A stretch of 64,000 nucleotides of DNA from Phyto melanocephala (lineage: Eukaryota > Arthropoda > Insecta > Diptera > Rhinophoridae): assembly GCA_941918925.1 (NCBI GenBank), contig OW799237.1, positions 69,247,626-69,311,625 of the forward strand, read 5' to 3'. The notes under the pieces were generated by a model. It was given only the letters and a program-made list of their open reading frames with translations, was not told where the DNA came from and ran no database searches. The translations under genes and the position numbers were made by a program. Positions within the stretch are counted from its first letter, which is position 1. Every line of letters starts with the position of its first letter. Positions 11,161 through 22,559 of this stretch are shown piece after piece.

Positions 11161-11246
11161 CATATCGTCGTTCGTAAATTATTGTGTTCTATGTGACATA
11201 GAAAACCTATACATATAGAACACAATAATTTACGAACGACGATATG
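11161..11246. repeat. perfect 32-bp hairpin
   Basis: The left arm at 11161-11192 and the right arm at 11215-11246 are exact reverse complements, with a 22-nt loop between them. The arms begin CATATCGTCGTTCG. The hairpin sits at the edge of a copy of the TACCCAGCAAAAA repeat family (body about 11040-11160). No protein-coding potential. A transcript crossing it would fold into a small hairpin RNA. Confidence 0.85.
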
Positions 11247-11340
11247 ACAAATTATTTCGCAATTTTAGTAGTCACTTGGAATGAATACTTTGACACTATT
11301 GATTTAAAAGTTCTGAAAATGTAATTAACTTTGCACTACT

Positions 11341-12010
11341 TAAATTTTTTGTTGTTGTTATGTATGGAAAACTTAAATGTTTGCAATTTTACGAGAACAA
11401 ATATGTTGACGTGAATACCATTATTTGTTTACAAAAATTACTCATAACTTGTTTATTACTAAGTTTTTAAGACTTAATATTATATATTACATTGCAATTG
11501 TGTTGCTTTTGTTCATCTCCTCATTTAAAATATTTGTATGACTCATCTTAAGTTTATTATAATTTCTCCATATTTTTCTATTTTATTGTTGGTAATTGTG
11601 GGAAATATGGTGATTTTCTTCGCGGTTATATTTATTTACTGCTATTATGAATGTTTAAACTTTTAAATTGGTCTATAAAATAAGTATGAAAAAAAGTTTA
11701 AATTGTTTTAAATTTTATAAATTTGTATGTATAAACAACAAAATCTAAGATACAACAATTTCTAAATATATAGGGTACACCAATTATTATCGATTATATT
11801 AAGCTATTATTAAAAGTTATATGCCACACGCACACAATTTTTTTAATAATTATGAAATTATTTCTACAACCTTAAATTTTTAAAAACATGGCAATAGAAT
11901 AAATAAACTAAAAACTTTTTTATATTAAATCTTTTTTCGTTTTTGTTAACTCAATTGAAAAATTAGTATTAATCAAAAAACTAAAATTTTATGTTTCTTT
12001 CTCATTTCAG
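11341..12010. other. upstream region of 14-3-3zeta
   Basis: AT-rich DNA without a recognisable element. It ends with a pyrimidine-rich stretch and TTTCAG at 12005-12010, which could be the acceptor of a 5' UTR exon running into the start codon at 12188. Transcription start sites cannot be placed from sequence alone. Confidence 0.35.
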
Positions 12011-12187
12011 ATTTAGTCATACTGTGAGCGACGCATTCAGTTTTAGATTCCTTATAATATAATCTCTCTCTAGGCTCGTACTGTATTCAAAAAATTTTGT
12101 GGGCAACCGTTTACCCAAAAAAAAAAAACAAACGTTGTTTTAATTTTTTGTAAACTCTAAGTAAAAAACAAATAACAACACATCAAA

Positions 12188-15100
12188 ATGTCCACAGTCG
12201 ACAAAGAGGAATTAGTCCAAAAGGCAAAATTGGCCGAACAATCTGAAAGGTGAGTTTCAAAAGAATTTTCAAACAGTTGGTTTTTGCATACATAATTTAT
12301 TTTTATTTTTGATTTCAAGATACGATGACATGGCTCAAGCTATGAAATCAGTCACAGAAACCGGCGTTGAACTGTCAAATGAGGAAAGAAATTTACTGTC
12401 AGTTGCCTACAAAAATGTTGTTGGTGCCCGCAGGTATGCAATAAAAAATACACTTTTTTTTATGTAATTTTAAAATAAAATTAATACCAAATTTTAATGC
12501 TAACAGCAATTTTTATAAATTAACTCTAAAATGTAAAGATGCATCTTTTTATTATTTTTAAATATAATGCAAAAATGCACACTCTAAAACAAATAAATAT
12601 AAGTACAATAACTTTTTTCCATAAACAGCTATTTTTTAGACGTTTTTAAATGTTTACAGCTTGTTAAAGCAAGACTGACTTGTCAAATTTTCCATTGAAA
12701 ATTTGGAAAATGTTATTTTACCCGTTGTGTAAATACATACATATGTAAAAGTCATATGATGACAAATTTTCTATTTGGTTTGACAAACCATCTGATATCA
12801 ACTGTTTTTAGCAAATAGAACTAGGTTTGACAGTATAACTTTAAGCAAACGTAAGAAAATAAAATAAATTAAGAAAAAGTTTACATTTAGTATTTTTAAA
12901 ACTGATTGTTGTTTAAAAAAACGGAAATTCGGTTTTTATATACATACATATACATATAATTTGCTAAGTCCATTTCACAAAATTTATTTGTAAAATATAT
13001 ATCAAACAAAAATCTCATGCTAAATAAAGTTGATAAAACAAAATTCGCGCACAAAATCAGTAATATGTGACAGCGCATAGAGAAAGGAACTTGATTTTAC
13101 GAAACTACAAAAAATTTATTTTTTTTTTCCTTATGAACAATTTAAAAAAAATAGAAAAATCATTTAATCTTTAAAATGGCTATCCTGAACAAAACCTGTT
13201 TTTATCCTTAGGTCCCTTTCTCTATGCGCTGTCACACATACATATAGTTTGTTACTTGGATAAATAAACGTTTTCTTGAATTTTAATAAAAAACACAAAA
13301 TTATTTATTTCAGTTTAATTTTTGTTTAATTTATTAGTAACCAATATATTGCTTAGATTTTTGTTTTGTTCGAATGAGAAACACGTCTAACAGACTAGGG
13401 TAAGAAAAAGGTAATGACGTATATTTTAGAGTCGTTGAGTTTTAAGAACTTTATAAATGAAGAGGAAAGTCCTCGGTACATGTATTTGGTATCAATGGTG
13501 ATGCCACATACATATTACGTACATTATTATATACATTATTACATGCATATGTATGTACATTTTCTGTAAAATTACAATTTTGGCAGATATACACAATTAT
13601 ATCTGTGGCTTGGAGCTAAAAGGGCCAATGTCAAAATATTTACTTGGAATTGAACTTTAACTTTTATAGATGCTTTCATAGTGACATTGGCCAGCATTTT
13701 ATTTATGAAGCTGTTTTGGGTTAAGTATGATTTTTGCTGTTTTGCCATAATGAAATAGAGCAAGAAACCAAATCTAATGCAATGATTAACTCAAAAGAGC
13801 AAAAAAGTGATTTTGGCCCTTTTAGCTCCAAGCAACAATATATGGATTGCAAACTTATATGTAATATACACCCCGTCTGAATGCAACTTTATTCAGAGTT
13901 TATCAAATGTCACTACGCATTAACTTAAGGTCACTCAATTCTTTAAGTAATATGATATGCCCATCATTAGTTGTAATTAAAATGTCAGTTACAAGCAGAT
14001 ACATATGTATGACAACTATTAATAGCCAAAAGACACTAGGTATTAACTCAAAACGCGCTATAAAGCGGTATAATTTTATTTTGCTTTGATTTTCGTAAAC
14101 AAGTGATTTTGTGATTTTCGAAAACAAAAGAAACAAGTTAGAGTGCTATATTCGGCAGTGGCGAATCTTATATACCCTTCACAACGTGTAGTCATGCAAT
14201 AACAATTGCTTGTATGTATCACCATTCATCTCATACGTACATACATATAAAAAACATACATTTAAAAAAACATCCCATTGTAAAATTATGAATTGAGTAT
14301 ATGTATGTATGTATGTTAAAAAAAATTAAAAATATAAATTTTTTTTTTTTTTTTTTTGGCTCAGCTGGGATTTGACGTCACGTTCCCTCTGACCAGAATA
14401 CCACGTATGTATGTATGAACGTTGTATGTTAAACGAGGTGGTCGTGGTTTTTTCCTCATTTTTAATACCGATCTGCGCCCAATACCTTATGCTGGTCCAG
14501 GCGATGTCAATGTGTTTAAAAAGTTGATTTTAACATACACACGGACAGACTGACAATGTTTAATCGACTTCCCTATTCATAAGCTTTCAGAAAATATATA
14601 CTTTATGGGATCGAAAATGAAAATTGTAGAAATTTCACACGGAATATACCCTTTTTCACTTTTGTGTGAAGGGTATAATAAAGAAAAGTACCTTATACAT
14701 TTTTTATTTATATCAACTTAGATTAAAAGCTTAATTTTAAAAATTTAAAAACAAAATATTTTTGTAAACTTGATTTAAAGTGAATAAACAGCTCTTTTTT
14801 GCATAAAAACAAAAAGTATGTTCTAAAAAGTACCACACTGTTTTCCTTAATTTGTTAAAAAAAAATCAAAGCTGCCAGCTTATTTTTTGAGTAGATTACA
14901 ATACCTTTTCAAGTTAATTAAATCACTTTAAGTTTAGTAGATATATATATTTACCGACGTTTTAACCCTTTTTTATCTTCTTAAAGTTCGATTTCCAAAA
15001 ACCTCTTCTTTGTGGATATATACATCAGAAGAGGTAGAAAAACAATGTCCAAGATTCATGTCTCTATCCTTTTGTGTTTGGGCTGTGCGATGATGAATCA

Positions 15101-18100
15101 GTCAGTAACGTTACTATTTATATATAGATTTATTTCTTTAATTTTTAAAAAATTTAACAAATACAACTTTAAAAATAAAATAAAACTCTCGTACTGTTCT
15201 AAAATCTATTTTTAAGTCGGTCAACATTTTGAAATACATACTTATGATCATTCTTTATCTTTTTAGATCATCGTGGAGAGTAATTTCCTCCATTGAGCAG
15301 AAAACCGAAGCCTCCGCCAGAAAACAACAGCTCGCCCGCGAGTACAGAGAACGCGTGGAGAAGGAACTTAGGGAAATCTGTTACGAAGTCTTGGTAAATA
15401 ACAACAATATTTTTATTAAAACATACATAAGTTTATCTTAAGCTGCTAATACACGGCATATTTTATATGTACATCTGACTTGTCAAATTTGTACTCATAT
15501 GTAATTCTGCAAAATTGTTATTTTACATTCAACTTCCGCTGACTGTCAGATGAATTAGCACATGAGTTTAGCAATGTTTAAAGGTAGCACGACATGTCAG
15601 TGGGAAATTTGACAAATACACACGCCGTGTATTAGCTGCTTAACTAATTGTCCCTAACAACGAAAACGTTCGCAGTAACTAACAATTTAAATTTTAGCAT
15701 CCTGCACAATCTTACAAGGCAACATGTTTAACCAAGTTTATTTAATACAAACTAGCCTTAATCCATCTATTTAAAGAACTGGGTAGACATTGGTTATTAT
15801 GGTGTTGTATGTGACTTTGTATTTTAATTAAATTGAGTTGTTTAAAATTGACCACAAACGATGTTTGTTTATAAATCTACTAGAAATTGTACATGTAATA
15901 CTATTCTTTACCTGTGTTGTGTTTGTCGTGTATATCGACCATGTGAAGAATTAATTGACACATGTACACACTCGAATAAACATGAATTATTTTTTATCGC
16001 AATTTTATATCTAGGTTGTTGTTGCTCGAAAAAATGTTGGTTAAAAAAAGTACACATGTTTTTTAAGCCTTTTCGTTTCATATTTTATTTTTGTATTGAA
16101 ATAAAAGGGAATTTTAATTTTTTTTAGCATAATATCACAAAGATGAGTTTCAAAATCATAATTCTATTTAAAACATTTAAAAGCACATTATTTGGATGTC
16201 GGGTGCATAGTTATGTTTATACATGCCTGGGTATCAATTCTCGTTCTATGAAACTATGAAATGAAAAGTTTTTGTGTGTAATATCATATGGTGCTACCAT
16301 ACCCTTTGCTATACAAAAACTTTCTCATTTCACAGTTTCACAGAACGAGAATTGAACTCCTGTTTACTAAATTAAACCCTGCAATTTTTTATAAAAGCTA
16401 AGCCATATCTTACATTTTCTGATAAGACAAAACACATTATATAGAGTTTATCATTGAACTAAAAAACAATCAAATAATTTTTAAAATCTAGAAGCAACGG
16501 CAGATTTATTACAATTTTCTTAAATAATAAAAAACTATTTTTTTTTGTATTTAGTTCTTATTGATGAGCTTGAGATCATCGAATTTGTGTGGTGGTTTTA
16601 ACATATCTTAGTTGTTTATAGAGCGATTTTTATAATTTTTAATACCGATCTGCTCCCGAATATTTCTAATATTTTGGTACCTTACACTAAATATCTGGGG
16701 GCTTCAAAAAGTTGATTTCAACATACACAAGAACAGACTGATAGACTCCCCTATTCATAAGTTCTCAGAAAATATATACTTAATGGGGTCGGAAACAAAA
16801 ATTGTAGAAATTTCACACGGAATGACAAACATACCCTTACACTCTCTGTGAAGGGTATTAAAAACCATGTCCTTTCATTATCGAAAAAAATTAAATTGTG
16901 TCTAAACGCATTGACGTAGAGCGATGAAATTTCGAATGTATATTTCCTGAGTAAAAAAAAGTATCTTACCCTGAAAATTGCTTAAATATATTCATTACGA
17001 AAGGAGTTATCGATTAAAATGTACAAAATTAAAAAATTGTATACCGCACAGTGTCTTTTTCGGTATACTTAAAATTAAAAACATAATAAAACTGACAAAT
17101 TTAGATGTATGATTCTGAAATTTTGAACAAAATGCTCTTTGATTAAAAGCCTTGCAATAACAGAAAATTAAGGTGACACGCCCACTTTAACGCCAACCTC
17201 CTATATAATGCACCTAAATATTTTTTTTTATTACACTTATATTGAAGAGAAATGTATATATAGGAAATTATATATACATATTTACCCTGAAGAAGCTACA
17301 CATTGTTTGGTAGCGAAATATTGGTTCTAATAAATAATTTTTTATAAAAAAAACAAAAAAGTTGATCTCAAGCTTAAATAAAAATCAAATATTATCTTTT
17401 TTATTTAATTAACATTAATTAATAAATTAATAAAGATCAAGAAATTTAGACGATATATTTGAAATAAAAAAGTTCATAAAACCGACAGAAATAATGAAAT
17501 TTCCTATATATACATTTCTCTTCAATATAAGTGTAATAAAAAAATATTTAGGTGATACGCCCACTTTAAGGGCCACCTCCCATATACTGCTTTATCTTAA
17601 ACTTAATTATTTTAATATGGAAAAAAATTTGTCGGAAAAAAAGAAGTCTGTATGGATTATCTGAGCTGAATTCAAACATTAATTATATAATTTTAAAAGT
17701 AGGAGGTGACATGCCCTCACAAAGCGAATATTAACCTTTAACTACCTACGGGTGCCAAATTATACTTTTCAGATTCCATAAAAATACAACATTGTTAAAA
17801 AAAGAGTCATTAGTATCGTTTCTAATGTAGAAATTCTTAATGTTTAATTTTAAGAAGAAATTTAAGAAAATAAATTAATAGCAAATTAAATAGCGATTAC
17901 TGTTAACAACAAAATAATAAATTTTGTGCTATAAAAGTAAATAAAATTGGTGGTGGGTATCAAAAATTCGGCACAGCCGAATATAGTGCTGTTTCTTGTT
18001 ATATACAAGTATATAGAAGATTATTCGTACATATATCAACTATGGTGTCGTTACATTGCTCTATTTGAGGTTATGTACTATCATAAAGTCCAACCAAAAT

Positions 18101-21100
18101 GCACGATATTAATTGTAAATAAAAAAAAAGATTTCAAAGAATTATCTTAATATTTTTTATTATGACAGAAGGATCTATGACAATTATGTGTGAAACAAAA
18201 TAACGGCCATATGCTCGCCACGTCTTCGGTTTTATAATTCTATCCGATGGTCCATATTTTCCTTGACAATGTTGATGTTTAACTGTTGAGCACAGCGACG
18301 AGTCGAGGTTGACGGCTTTTCTGTCACGCTTTTGCGAACAGCAGCAATGTTTTTCGCAAAACAAACTAGGCGAGCATGCACAAGTGTTTTCCCATTTCCT
18401 ACACACTCAGGTTTGCTAAAATTTCCACAATTAATTATCGACTTCACTTAATTCGCAAAAATTTCTCTTTTCAAATCACTCTCTTACTCTCAATACTTCG
18501 TTATTTGAGTATTCAAAAGCAAATAAGCAAAAAACAATTGATTTTATTTTGCCAATTGGGCACGATAGAGTGACCGTATAAATTTCACTGGTCTGCAAAA
18601 AAAAATTGGTCCCTGAACATAAATATGTGAAAAATAGTGATCTCAACTCGTTAAATGCAAATCCGCTTTCACTTTTTGCGTATCACATACAGATTATCTT
18701 TATGGACATGGCTAATATTTTCCCCTAATCAAGGCAACCACGCTAACCTATTTCAATAAAATTCTTTAACGGTTCGATTTAAATAATTGAAACAACAAAA
18801 GATGCGGGATAAAATAACCTTTAAGTCAACCATAATTTTTTTCATTATTAAATGCTTCGGAGTTATTCAGAAATTGGTAGCGAACAAAAATAATATTTTT
18901 AATCCTACTAATATAATAAAAGTGCATGTTTGGATATTTGTTACTCAATCACGCAAAAACGGCTTAACGGAACTAAATGAAATTCGGCACATAGATAGAT
19001 AACAACCTAGATTAACACATAGGCTATTTTTTATCGCGATAATAACGCGAAGTCGTTGGCAAACTCATCATAACACATCCTAAACGGGTTGTTTGTGTTG
19101 TAAATATATTTATTTTTGTTGTTAATAGTAAGTCTACCTTTTATACCGATAACTACGCAGACGAAGTCGCGGGCACAAGCTAGTGAAAAAATATTTTTAG
19201 TGAATATTGTTAATGAAAAAATATTTTTTTTTGTCTTTGGAAAGCTAAGTATATTGGGAATAAAATAAATGATGAAAATCGATGCACAGATGTGGATTTT
19301 ATTTACAGTTGAGTGCAGGTTCCTACTTTGACACACATTATGTAACACATTTATGCGCAACCAACTTGCATTTTGCCCCGAAAGATTATTACCACATAGT
19401 TTTTGCCGAAATTCTTATTGCACAAGGAAATTATTCAAAAGTTTTCTTTAGAGCAAAGATTTTATTTTTTGCCAAAAATTTAATAAAAACAAAGTCTTTA
19501 ATATAAAATAATAAAACACCAAACGCTAATATGCAATTTTCATCGTAATGCTCGTATATTTCTTAACATCATTCGGTAAGGCCAATGTGCGTTTCTATTT
19601 AAATTTTAGGTTTAACATTTTTTTAGACAAAAAATCCTTTGTAGAAATCCTTTGTGTAGAAAGGATTTGGGACAGCTTCGGAAACTTAAAAAATTATATG
19701 TTTACTATTATTTTCATTATTCTTTTTTATTATTTAGATCTATGGAAATTTCATTGTTGGATTTTCTGAACACTCTAGTGAAAGAGGATGTAAATTTTCC
19801 TTGTAAAAGTGTAAAAGTATGGAAGCATGTTAATGCTAATATTTTTCGTATAATTATATTCATAATTATGGGTTGTTAATAGTCATATGCACTTTGATAC
19901 ATGAAAGCTTCGACACATATGCATAGAAAAAAAAAAAAGAAAAATAATTACATACATGACCTTAATAAAACGAAACAATTGACATTCACCATTATTACAA
20001 CATCCCTTTTGATAATGATTATCCTTTGTATAAAATAAAATTGTTTAATATCTCTACATACACGTATGTAAATGCCATGATACTCATGTGTGTGTGTTTC
20101 GTTGTGTTTTTGTATACACAAACGAAAAAAAAATTATAATCAATATTTAACGCTTTAATAAACTTTTACTTTGTATACACTTGATTGATTTTGTTGTTGT
20201 TTTTTTATATTTGCAGGGTCTTCTTGACAAATACCTAATTCCCAAAGCCAGCAATCCAGAAAGTAAGGTTTTCTATCTAAAAATGAAGGGAGATTATTAC
20301 AGGTATTTAGCTGAGGTGGCCACAGGAGATGCGCGCAATAGTAAGTTTTTGTTTAACTATATTTCTTTCGTTAATATTTATACAATTTTTTATCGTTAAA
20401 ATAAAATAAATATACAAAGATCTTATTTGAAAAAAAGAGGAAAAAAGTCATACAATTTTATTAAAACAATATTTTTTAAATATTAAAAAATAGCCGTTGT
20501 TGACGACTCCCAAACCGCTTACCAGGATGCATTTGAAATTAGCAAGGGTAAAATGCAACCAACACATCCCATCAGATTGGGTCTTGCACTTAATTTCTCA
20601 GTCTTCTACTACGAGATTCTGAACTCTCCGGACAAAGCTTGCCAATTGGCCAAACAGGTTAATTCAGCAACAAACACATAATTATTTGAAGACTGATTAA
20701 GGAAATATTTCAAAATGTTTTTATATTTTTAATAAACACAATATGTATAAAAATAGAGCAGGGGAGTCTTAATGCTTATTAAAAAAAATTTATAGCCAAT
20801 GCTAAGCTCGTTAGGCTTTTTAACGTTATATAGTTGTATAGTTTTTTTTTGTGTTTTTTGTTTCATAAATGTCTGAACTTTTTTTATTTTCTTTTTTTTA
20901 ACCCTTATAGCCGTTGTTGAGGATTCGAAAAAGGCTTATCAGGAAGCTTTTGATATAGCCAAAAACAAAATGCAGCCTACACATCCGATCAGATTAGGTC
21001 TAGCTCTCAACTTTTCCGTCTTCTATTACGAAATTATCAATTCACCAGCACGGGCTTGTCATTTAGCTAAACAGGTTTCAATACATTTTCTACTACTGCA

Positions 21101-22559
21101 ACTGTTCTGCTCTAAATTTTCTATTTTTATTTTTTTTTAACAAATGTTTATAATAAACGAATGATAAACATATGAGTGTGCCAAAAGAACTTAATTAAAA
21201 AATTGCTTTTTTGAGCTTTGACTAATTTTCAAATTAGCCTCCAAATTCATTCTTATGAAAAGTTATTTTGTTAATGTTTCTGCTTTTTTTCTAATTATAA
21301 TATTTGTTATCTTTGTTAATGTTAATGTCTTTAGATAACTTTACCTTGGCCTTGTTGTGTTTACCTACCTATGACCCTCGTTCCTAATTGTTTAACCATT
21401 AGCTCTAACAACAGCATGTTTTTGTCGTTTTAATAAATTTTAACAAACATGTCTACCATTGTTATATTATAACCGTTGTTGTCTCCTTTTCTTAAAAGCT
21501 GGTGTTAAATTATTTTTACGCTTTAATATAAATACAAAATTTTAAATTGTTTTTACCGACAGCCAGGTCCTACGATTTCATGAAAATTATATAAATTAAA
21601 AAAATAATTTATATAATAAGGAAGAAAATTATTAGATTTTGACATTAAGAAATGAACAGCAGATAACCAGCTGATATATTCAGATTGCCTAGTTCAATAA
21701 GCCTTGATTTGAAGACAATGGTCATGCAGGTTAGACCATTATGACCTATAATGCTGCTGTATTTTCGTATAACTTTTTGGTATTATTTTTTAAATCAACT
21801 AGAGAGCTAAAAGCAGTTTCAGTAATTGTTTATTTAATGTAACTAAGCGTTGAAAAGCCATTGAAATCTATATTTTCGTTATCTAAACACAAAGTTGATA
21901 AAAATTAATTACACTAATACCTACAACTTATTGTTTTGTTAAAATCAAGTGCCCCTGTTCTGCATTCTGAGTGAAATGTAATCGGTCGGAATTGTAACAT
22001 TGTTGTTATAAACAATAATACTTTATTTGAAACTCTGAATGAGATTTAATTTCATAGTTCAAGTTAAAACGACTCCATTTTTGCCTTAAAGACATTTCTA
22101 AAAACGTAATAACAAAGATTATAGAAAAAAAACTAGAAAAGGTTTCGAGTGAAGATAATTCATACGGTAGAAGATGGTTTTTCTCTAATACATAGGTTTT
22201 TTATTTCTTTAAATTTATGTTTACTAAATTGAATTATATAAATAAGAACTACATATTATTAGCTGTTTTTTTTTACCACATTTGGTTAATTACCAAAAAA
22301 GCTGTTTTGAAATATTTCTCCAATTTTTGTCAACAAATTTTAATTATGTATTGCTTACTTCGTTTGCAAAATTAAATACTAATAAAGCATTTTTTTCATA
22401 TAGGCTTTCGATGATGCGATAGCTGAACTCGACACCCTTAATGAGGACTCATACAAGGACTCGACACTCATTATGCAATTGTTGAGAGACAACCTCACCC
22501 TCTGGACTTCAGACACCCAAGGTGATGGTGATGAACCACAAGAAGGTGGTGACAACTAA
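12188..22559 (+). CDS. 14-3-3zeta: 14-3-3 zeta, six coding exons per transcript
   Basis: A phosphoserine/phosphothreonine-binding adaptor that works as a cytosolic dimer in Ras/Raf signalling, cell cycle and synaptic function. The Drosophila orthologue is leonardo. Coding exons: 12188-12249, 12320-12433, 15267-15393, 20217-20340, then either 20494-20657 or 20911-21074, then 22404-22559. All junctions have GT/AG and keep frame, giving 248 aa, the normal family length. The start is [18 protein letters not shown] with a CAAAATG context. Phosphopeptide-binding residues are visible: Lys52 and Arg59 (exons 2-3) and Arg130-Tyr131 (exon 4), equivalent to human Lys49, Arg56, Arg127 and Tyr128. The C-terminus is QEGGDN. 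The protein is nearly identical to the Drosophila zeta as I remember it. Introns 2 and 3 are long and full of transposon relics. Confidence 0.97.
13069..13232. mobile_element. small MITE in 14-3-3zeta intron 2
   Basis: GTGACAGCGCATAGAGAAAG at the left is matched by an inverted CTTTCTCTATGCGCTGTCAC at the right, about 160 bp end to end. The interior is AT-rich without an ORF. No clear target duplication. Confidence 0.65.
13608..13833. mobile_element. MITE in 14-3-3zeta intron 2
   Basis: Perfect 21-bp inverted ends: the left reads GCTTGGAGCTAAAAGGGCCA and the right is its complement ending AGCTCCAAGC. Length is about 226 bp with no coding potential. Target duplication not evident. Confidence 0.7.
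14131..14677 (-). mobile_element. DINE-1/Helentron-like element in 14-3-3zeta intron 2
   Basis: Both ends are present: AAACAAGTTAGAGTGCTATA with the hairpin at the left (3' end) and TGTGAAGGGTATAA at the right (5' end). It carries the GGCTCAGCTGGGATTTGACG block and a shortened 5' half. About 547 bp, compared with about 770 bp for complete copies. Confidence 0.75.
15442..15639. mobile_element. 198-bp MITE with TTAA target duplication
   Basis: The termini are GCTGCTAATACACGGC on the left and the inverted GCCGTGTATTAGCTGC on the right. They are flanked by TTAA at 15438-15441 and 15640-15643. Insertion at TTAA is typical of piggyBac-type elements, and piggyBac relics occur elsewhere in this window (27.1 and 35.4 kb). 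It lies 45 bp after exon 3 of 14-3-3zeta. Confidence 0.75.
16235..16354. mobile_element. MITE, CAATTCTCGTTCTATG family, copy 1
   Basis: The left end is CAATTCTCGTTCTATGAAAC. The right end is the inverted GTTTCACAGAACGAGAATTG. The centre holds the near-palindrome CATATGGTGCTACCATAC. The same arrangement occurs at 49005-49114 and 56937-57034, with a degenerate copy near 48805. About 120 bp, no ORF. Confidence 0.8.
16575..16861 (-). repeat. DINE-1-like fragment (5' half)
   Basis: Contains the ATCTTAGTTGTTTATAGAG block, the GGGGGCTTCAAAAAGTTGAT block and the terminal GTGAAGGGTATTAAAA end in reverse orientation. The 3' half and hairpin are missing. Confidence 0.65.
16890..18003 (+). repeat. DINE-1-like subfamily B, rearranged
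   Basis: Contains the GTGACACGCCCACTTTAACG motif that is characteristic of Drosophila INE-1, and ends with GGTGGTGGGTATC, an ATTCGGCACAGCCGAAT hairpin and TTTCTTGTT. The inside is rearranged. A stretch of about 55 bp at 17210-17270 recurs inverted at 17494-17553, and a retroelement-like tail lies between them at 17287-17335. Confidence 0.65.
17287..17335 (+). repeat. hammerhead-like retroelement tail
   Basis: CTGAAGA (17287-17293), then a perfect 5-bp stem GCTAC/GTAGC (17295-17299 with 17310-17314), then GAAATATT and AATAAAT. The order matches 6603-6645. Compared with the hammerhead ribozyme core (CUGANGA, stem II, GAAA) there is one extra A before stem II. Interpretation as a Penelope-like 3' tail is inference. 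Confidence 0.4.
18170..18450 (-). pseudogene. mariner-like transposase N-terminal relic
   Basis: Reverse-strand frames contain [19 protein letters not shown] followed by CAQQLNI. This matches the second helix-turn-helix region of rosa-type mariner transposases (pattern ENIAAV..SV.E.P..S.RHRAQ.L). The frame breaks soon after, and there are no catalytic motifs. It sits in intron 3 of 14-3-3zeta and probably comes from the same broad family as the relic at 1.9-2.6 kb. Confidence 0.65.
18920..19186 (+). repeat. Helitron-like 3' end
   Basis: The stretch runs TTTGTTACTCAATCACGC, AAAAACGGCTTAACGG, ATTAACACATAGGCTATTTT, ACGCAGACGAAGTCGCGGGC and stops at CAAGCTAG with T next to it. This order is a widely shared insect Helitron 3' region ending in CTAG, with GAC-GAA-GTC as the small hairpin. 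The 5' end was not located. No coding region remains. Confidence 0.55.
20494..20657 (+). other. 14-3-3zeta: 14-3-3zeta alternative exon 5a
   Basis: 164 nt, acceptor TAG at 20491-20493, donor GT at 20658. It completes a Thr codon from exon 4 and encodes [19 protein letters not shown], the conserved [19 protein letters not shown] core and [14 protein letters not shown]. It has exactly the same length and phase as 20911-21074. Joining both would break the frame (164 is not a multiple of 3) and duplicate two helices, so the pair is mutually exclusive. Confidence 0.95.
20911..21074 (+). other. 14-3-3zeta: 14-3-3zeta alternative exon 5b
   Basis: 164 nt, acceptor TTATAG before 20911, donor GT at 21075. 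It encodes [19 protein letters not shown], the same core and [14 protein letters not shown]. It differs from exon 5a mainly in the first helix and at the DKACQ/ARACH site near its end. Drosophila leonardo also has mutually exclusive exons here. I found no third copy between 20341 and 22403. Confidence 0.95.
21950..22070. repeat. degenerate copy of the 10635 foldback MITE
   Basis: CCTGTTCTGCATTCTGAGTG, then AATCGGTCGGAATTGTAAC and a weak inverted partner ending near 22070. It lies in the last intron of 14-3-3zeta. Confidence 0.5.

Noticed and set aside
15012..15215. 67-codon frame in 14-3-3zeta intron 2
   Set aside because: No homology, not in phase with the flanking exons, and no acceptor/donor pair to make it an exon.
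18232..18447. Possible cellular gene on the - strand
   Set aside because: The only recognisable stretch (NIAAV...STSTRR.AQQL) is mariner transposase, and the frame breaks on both sides.
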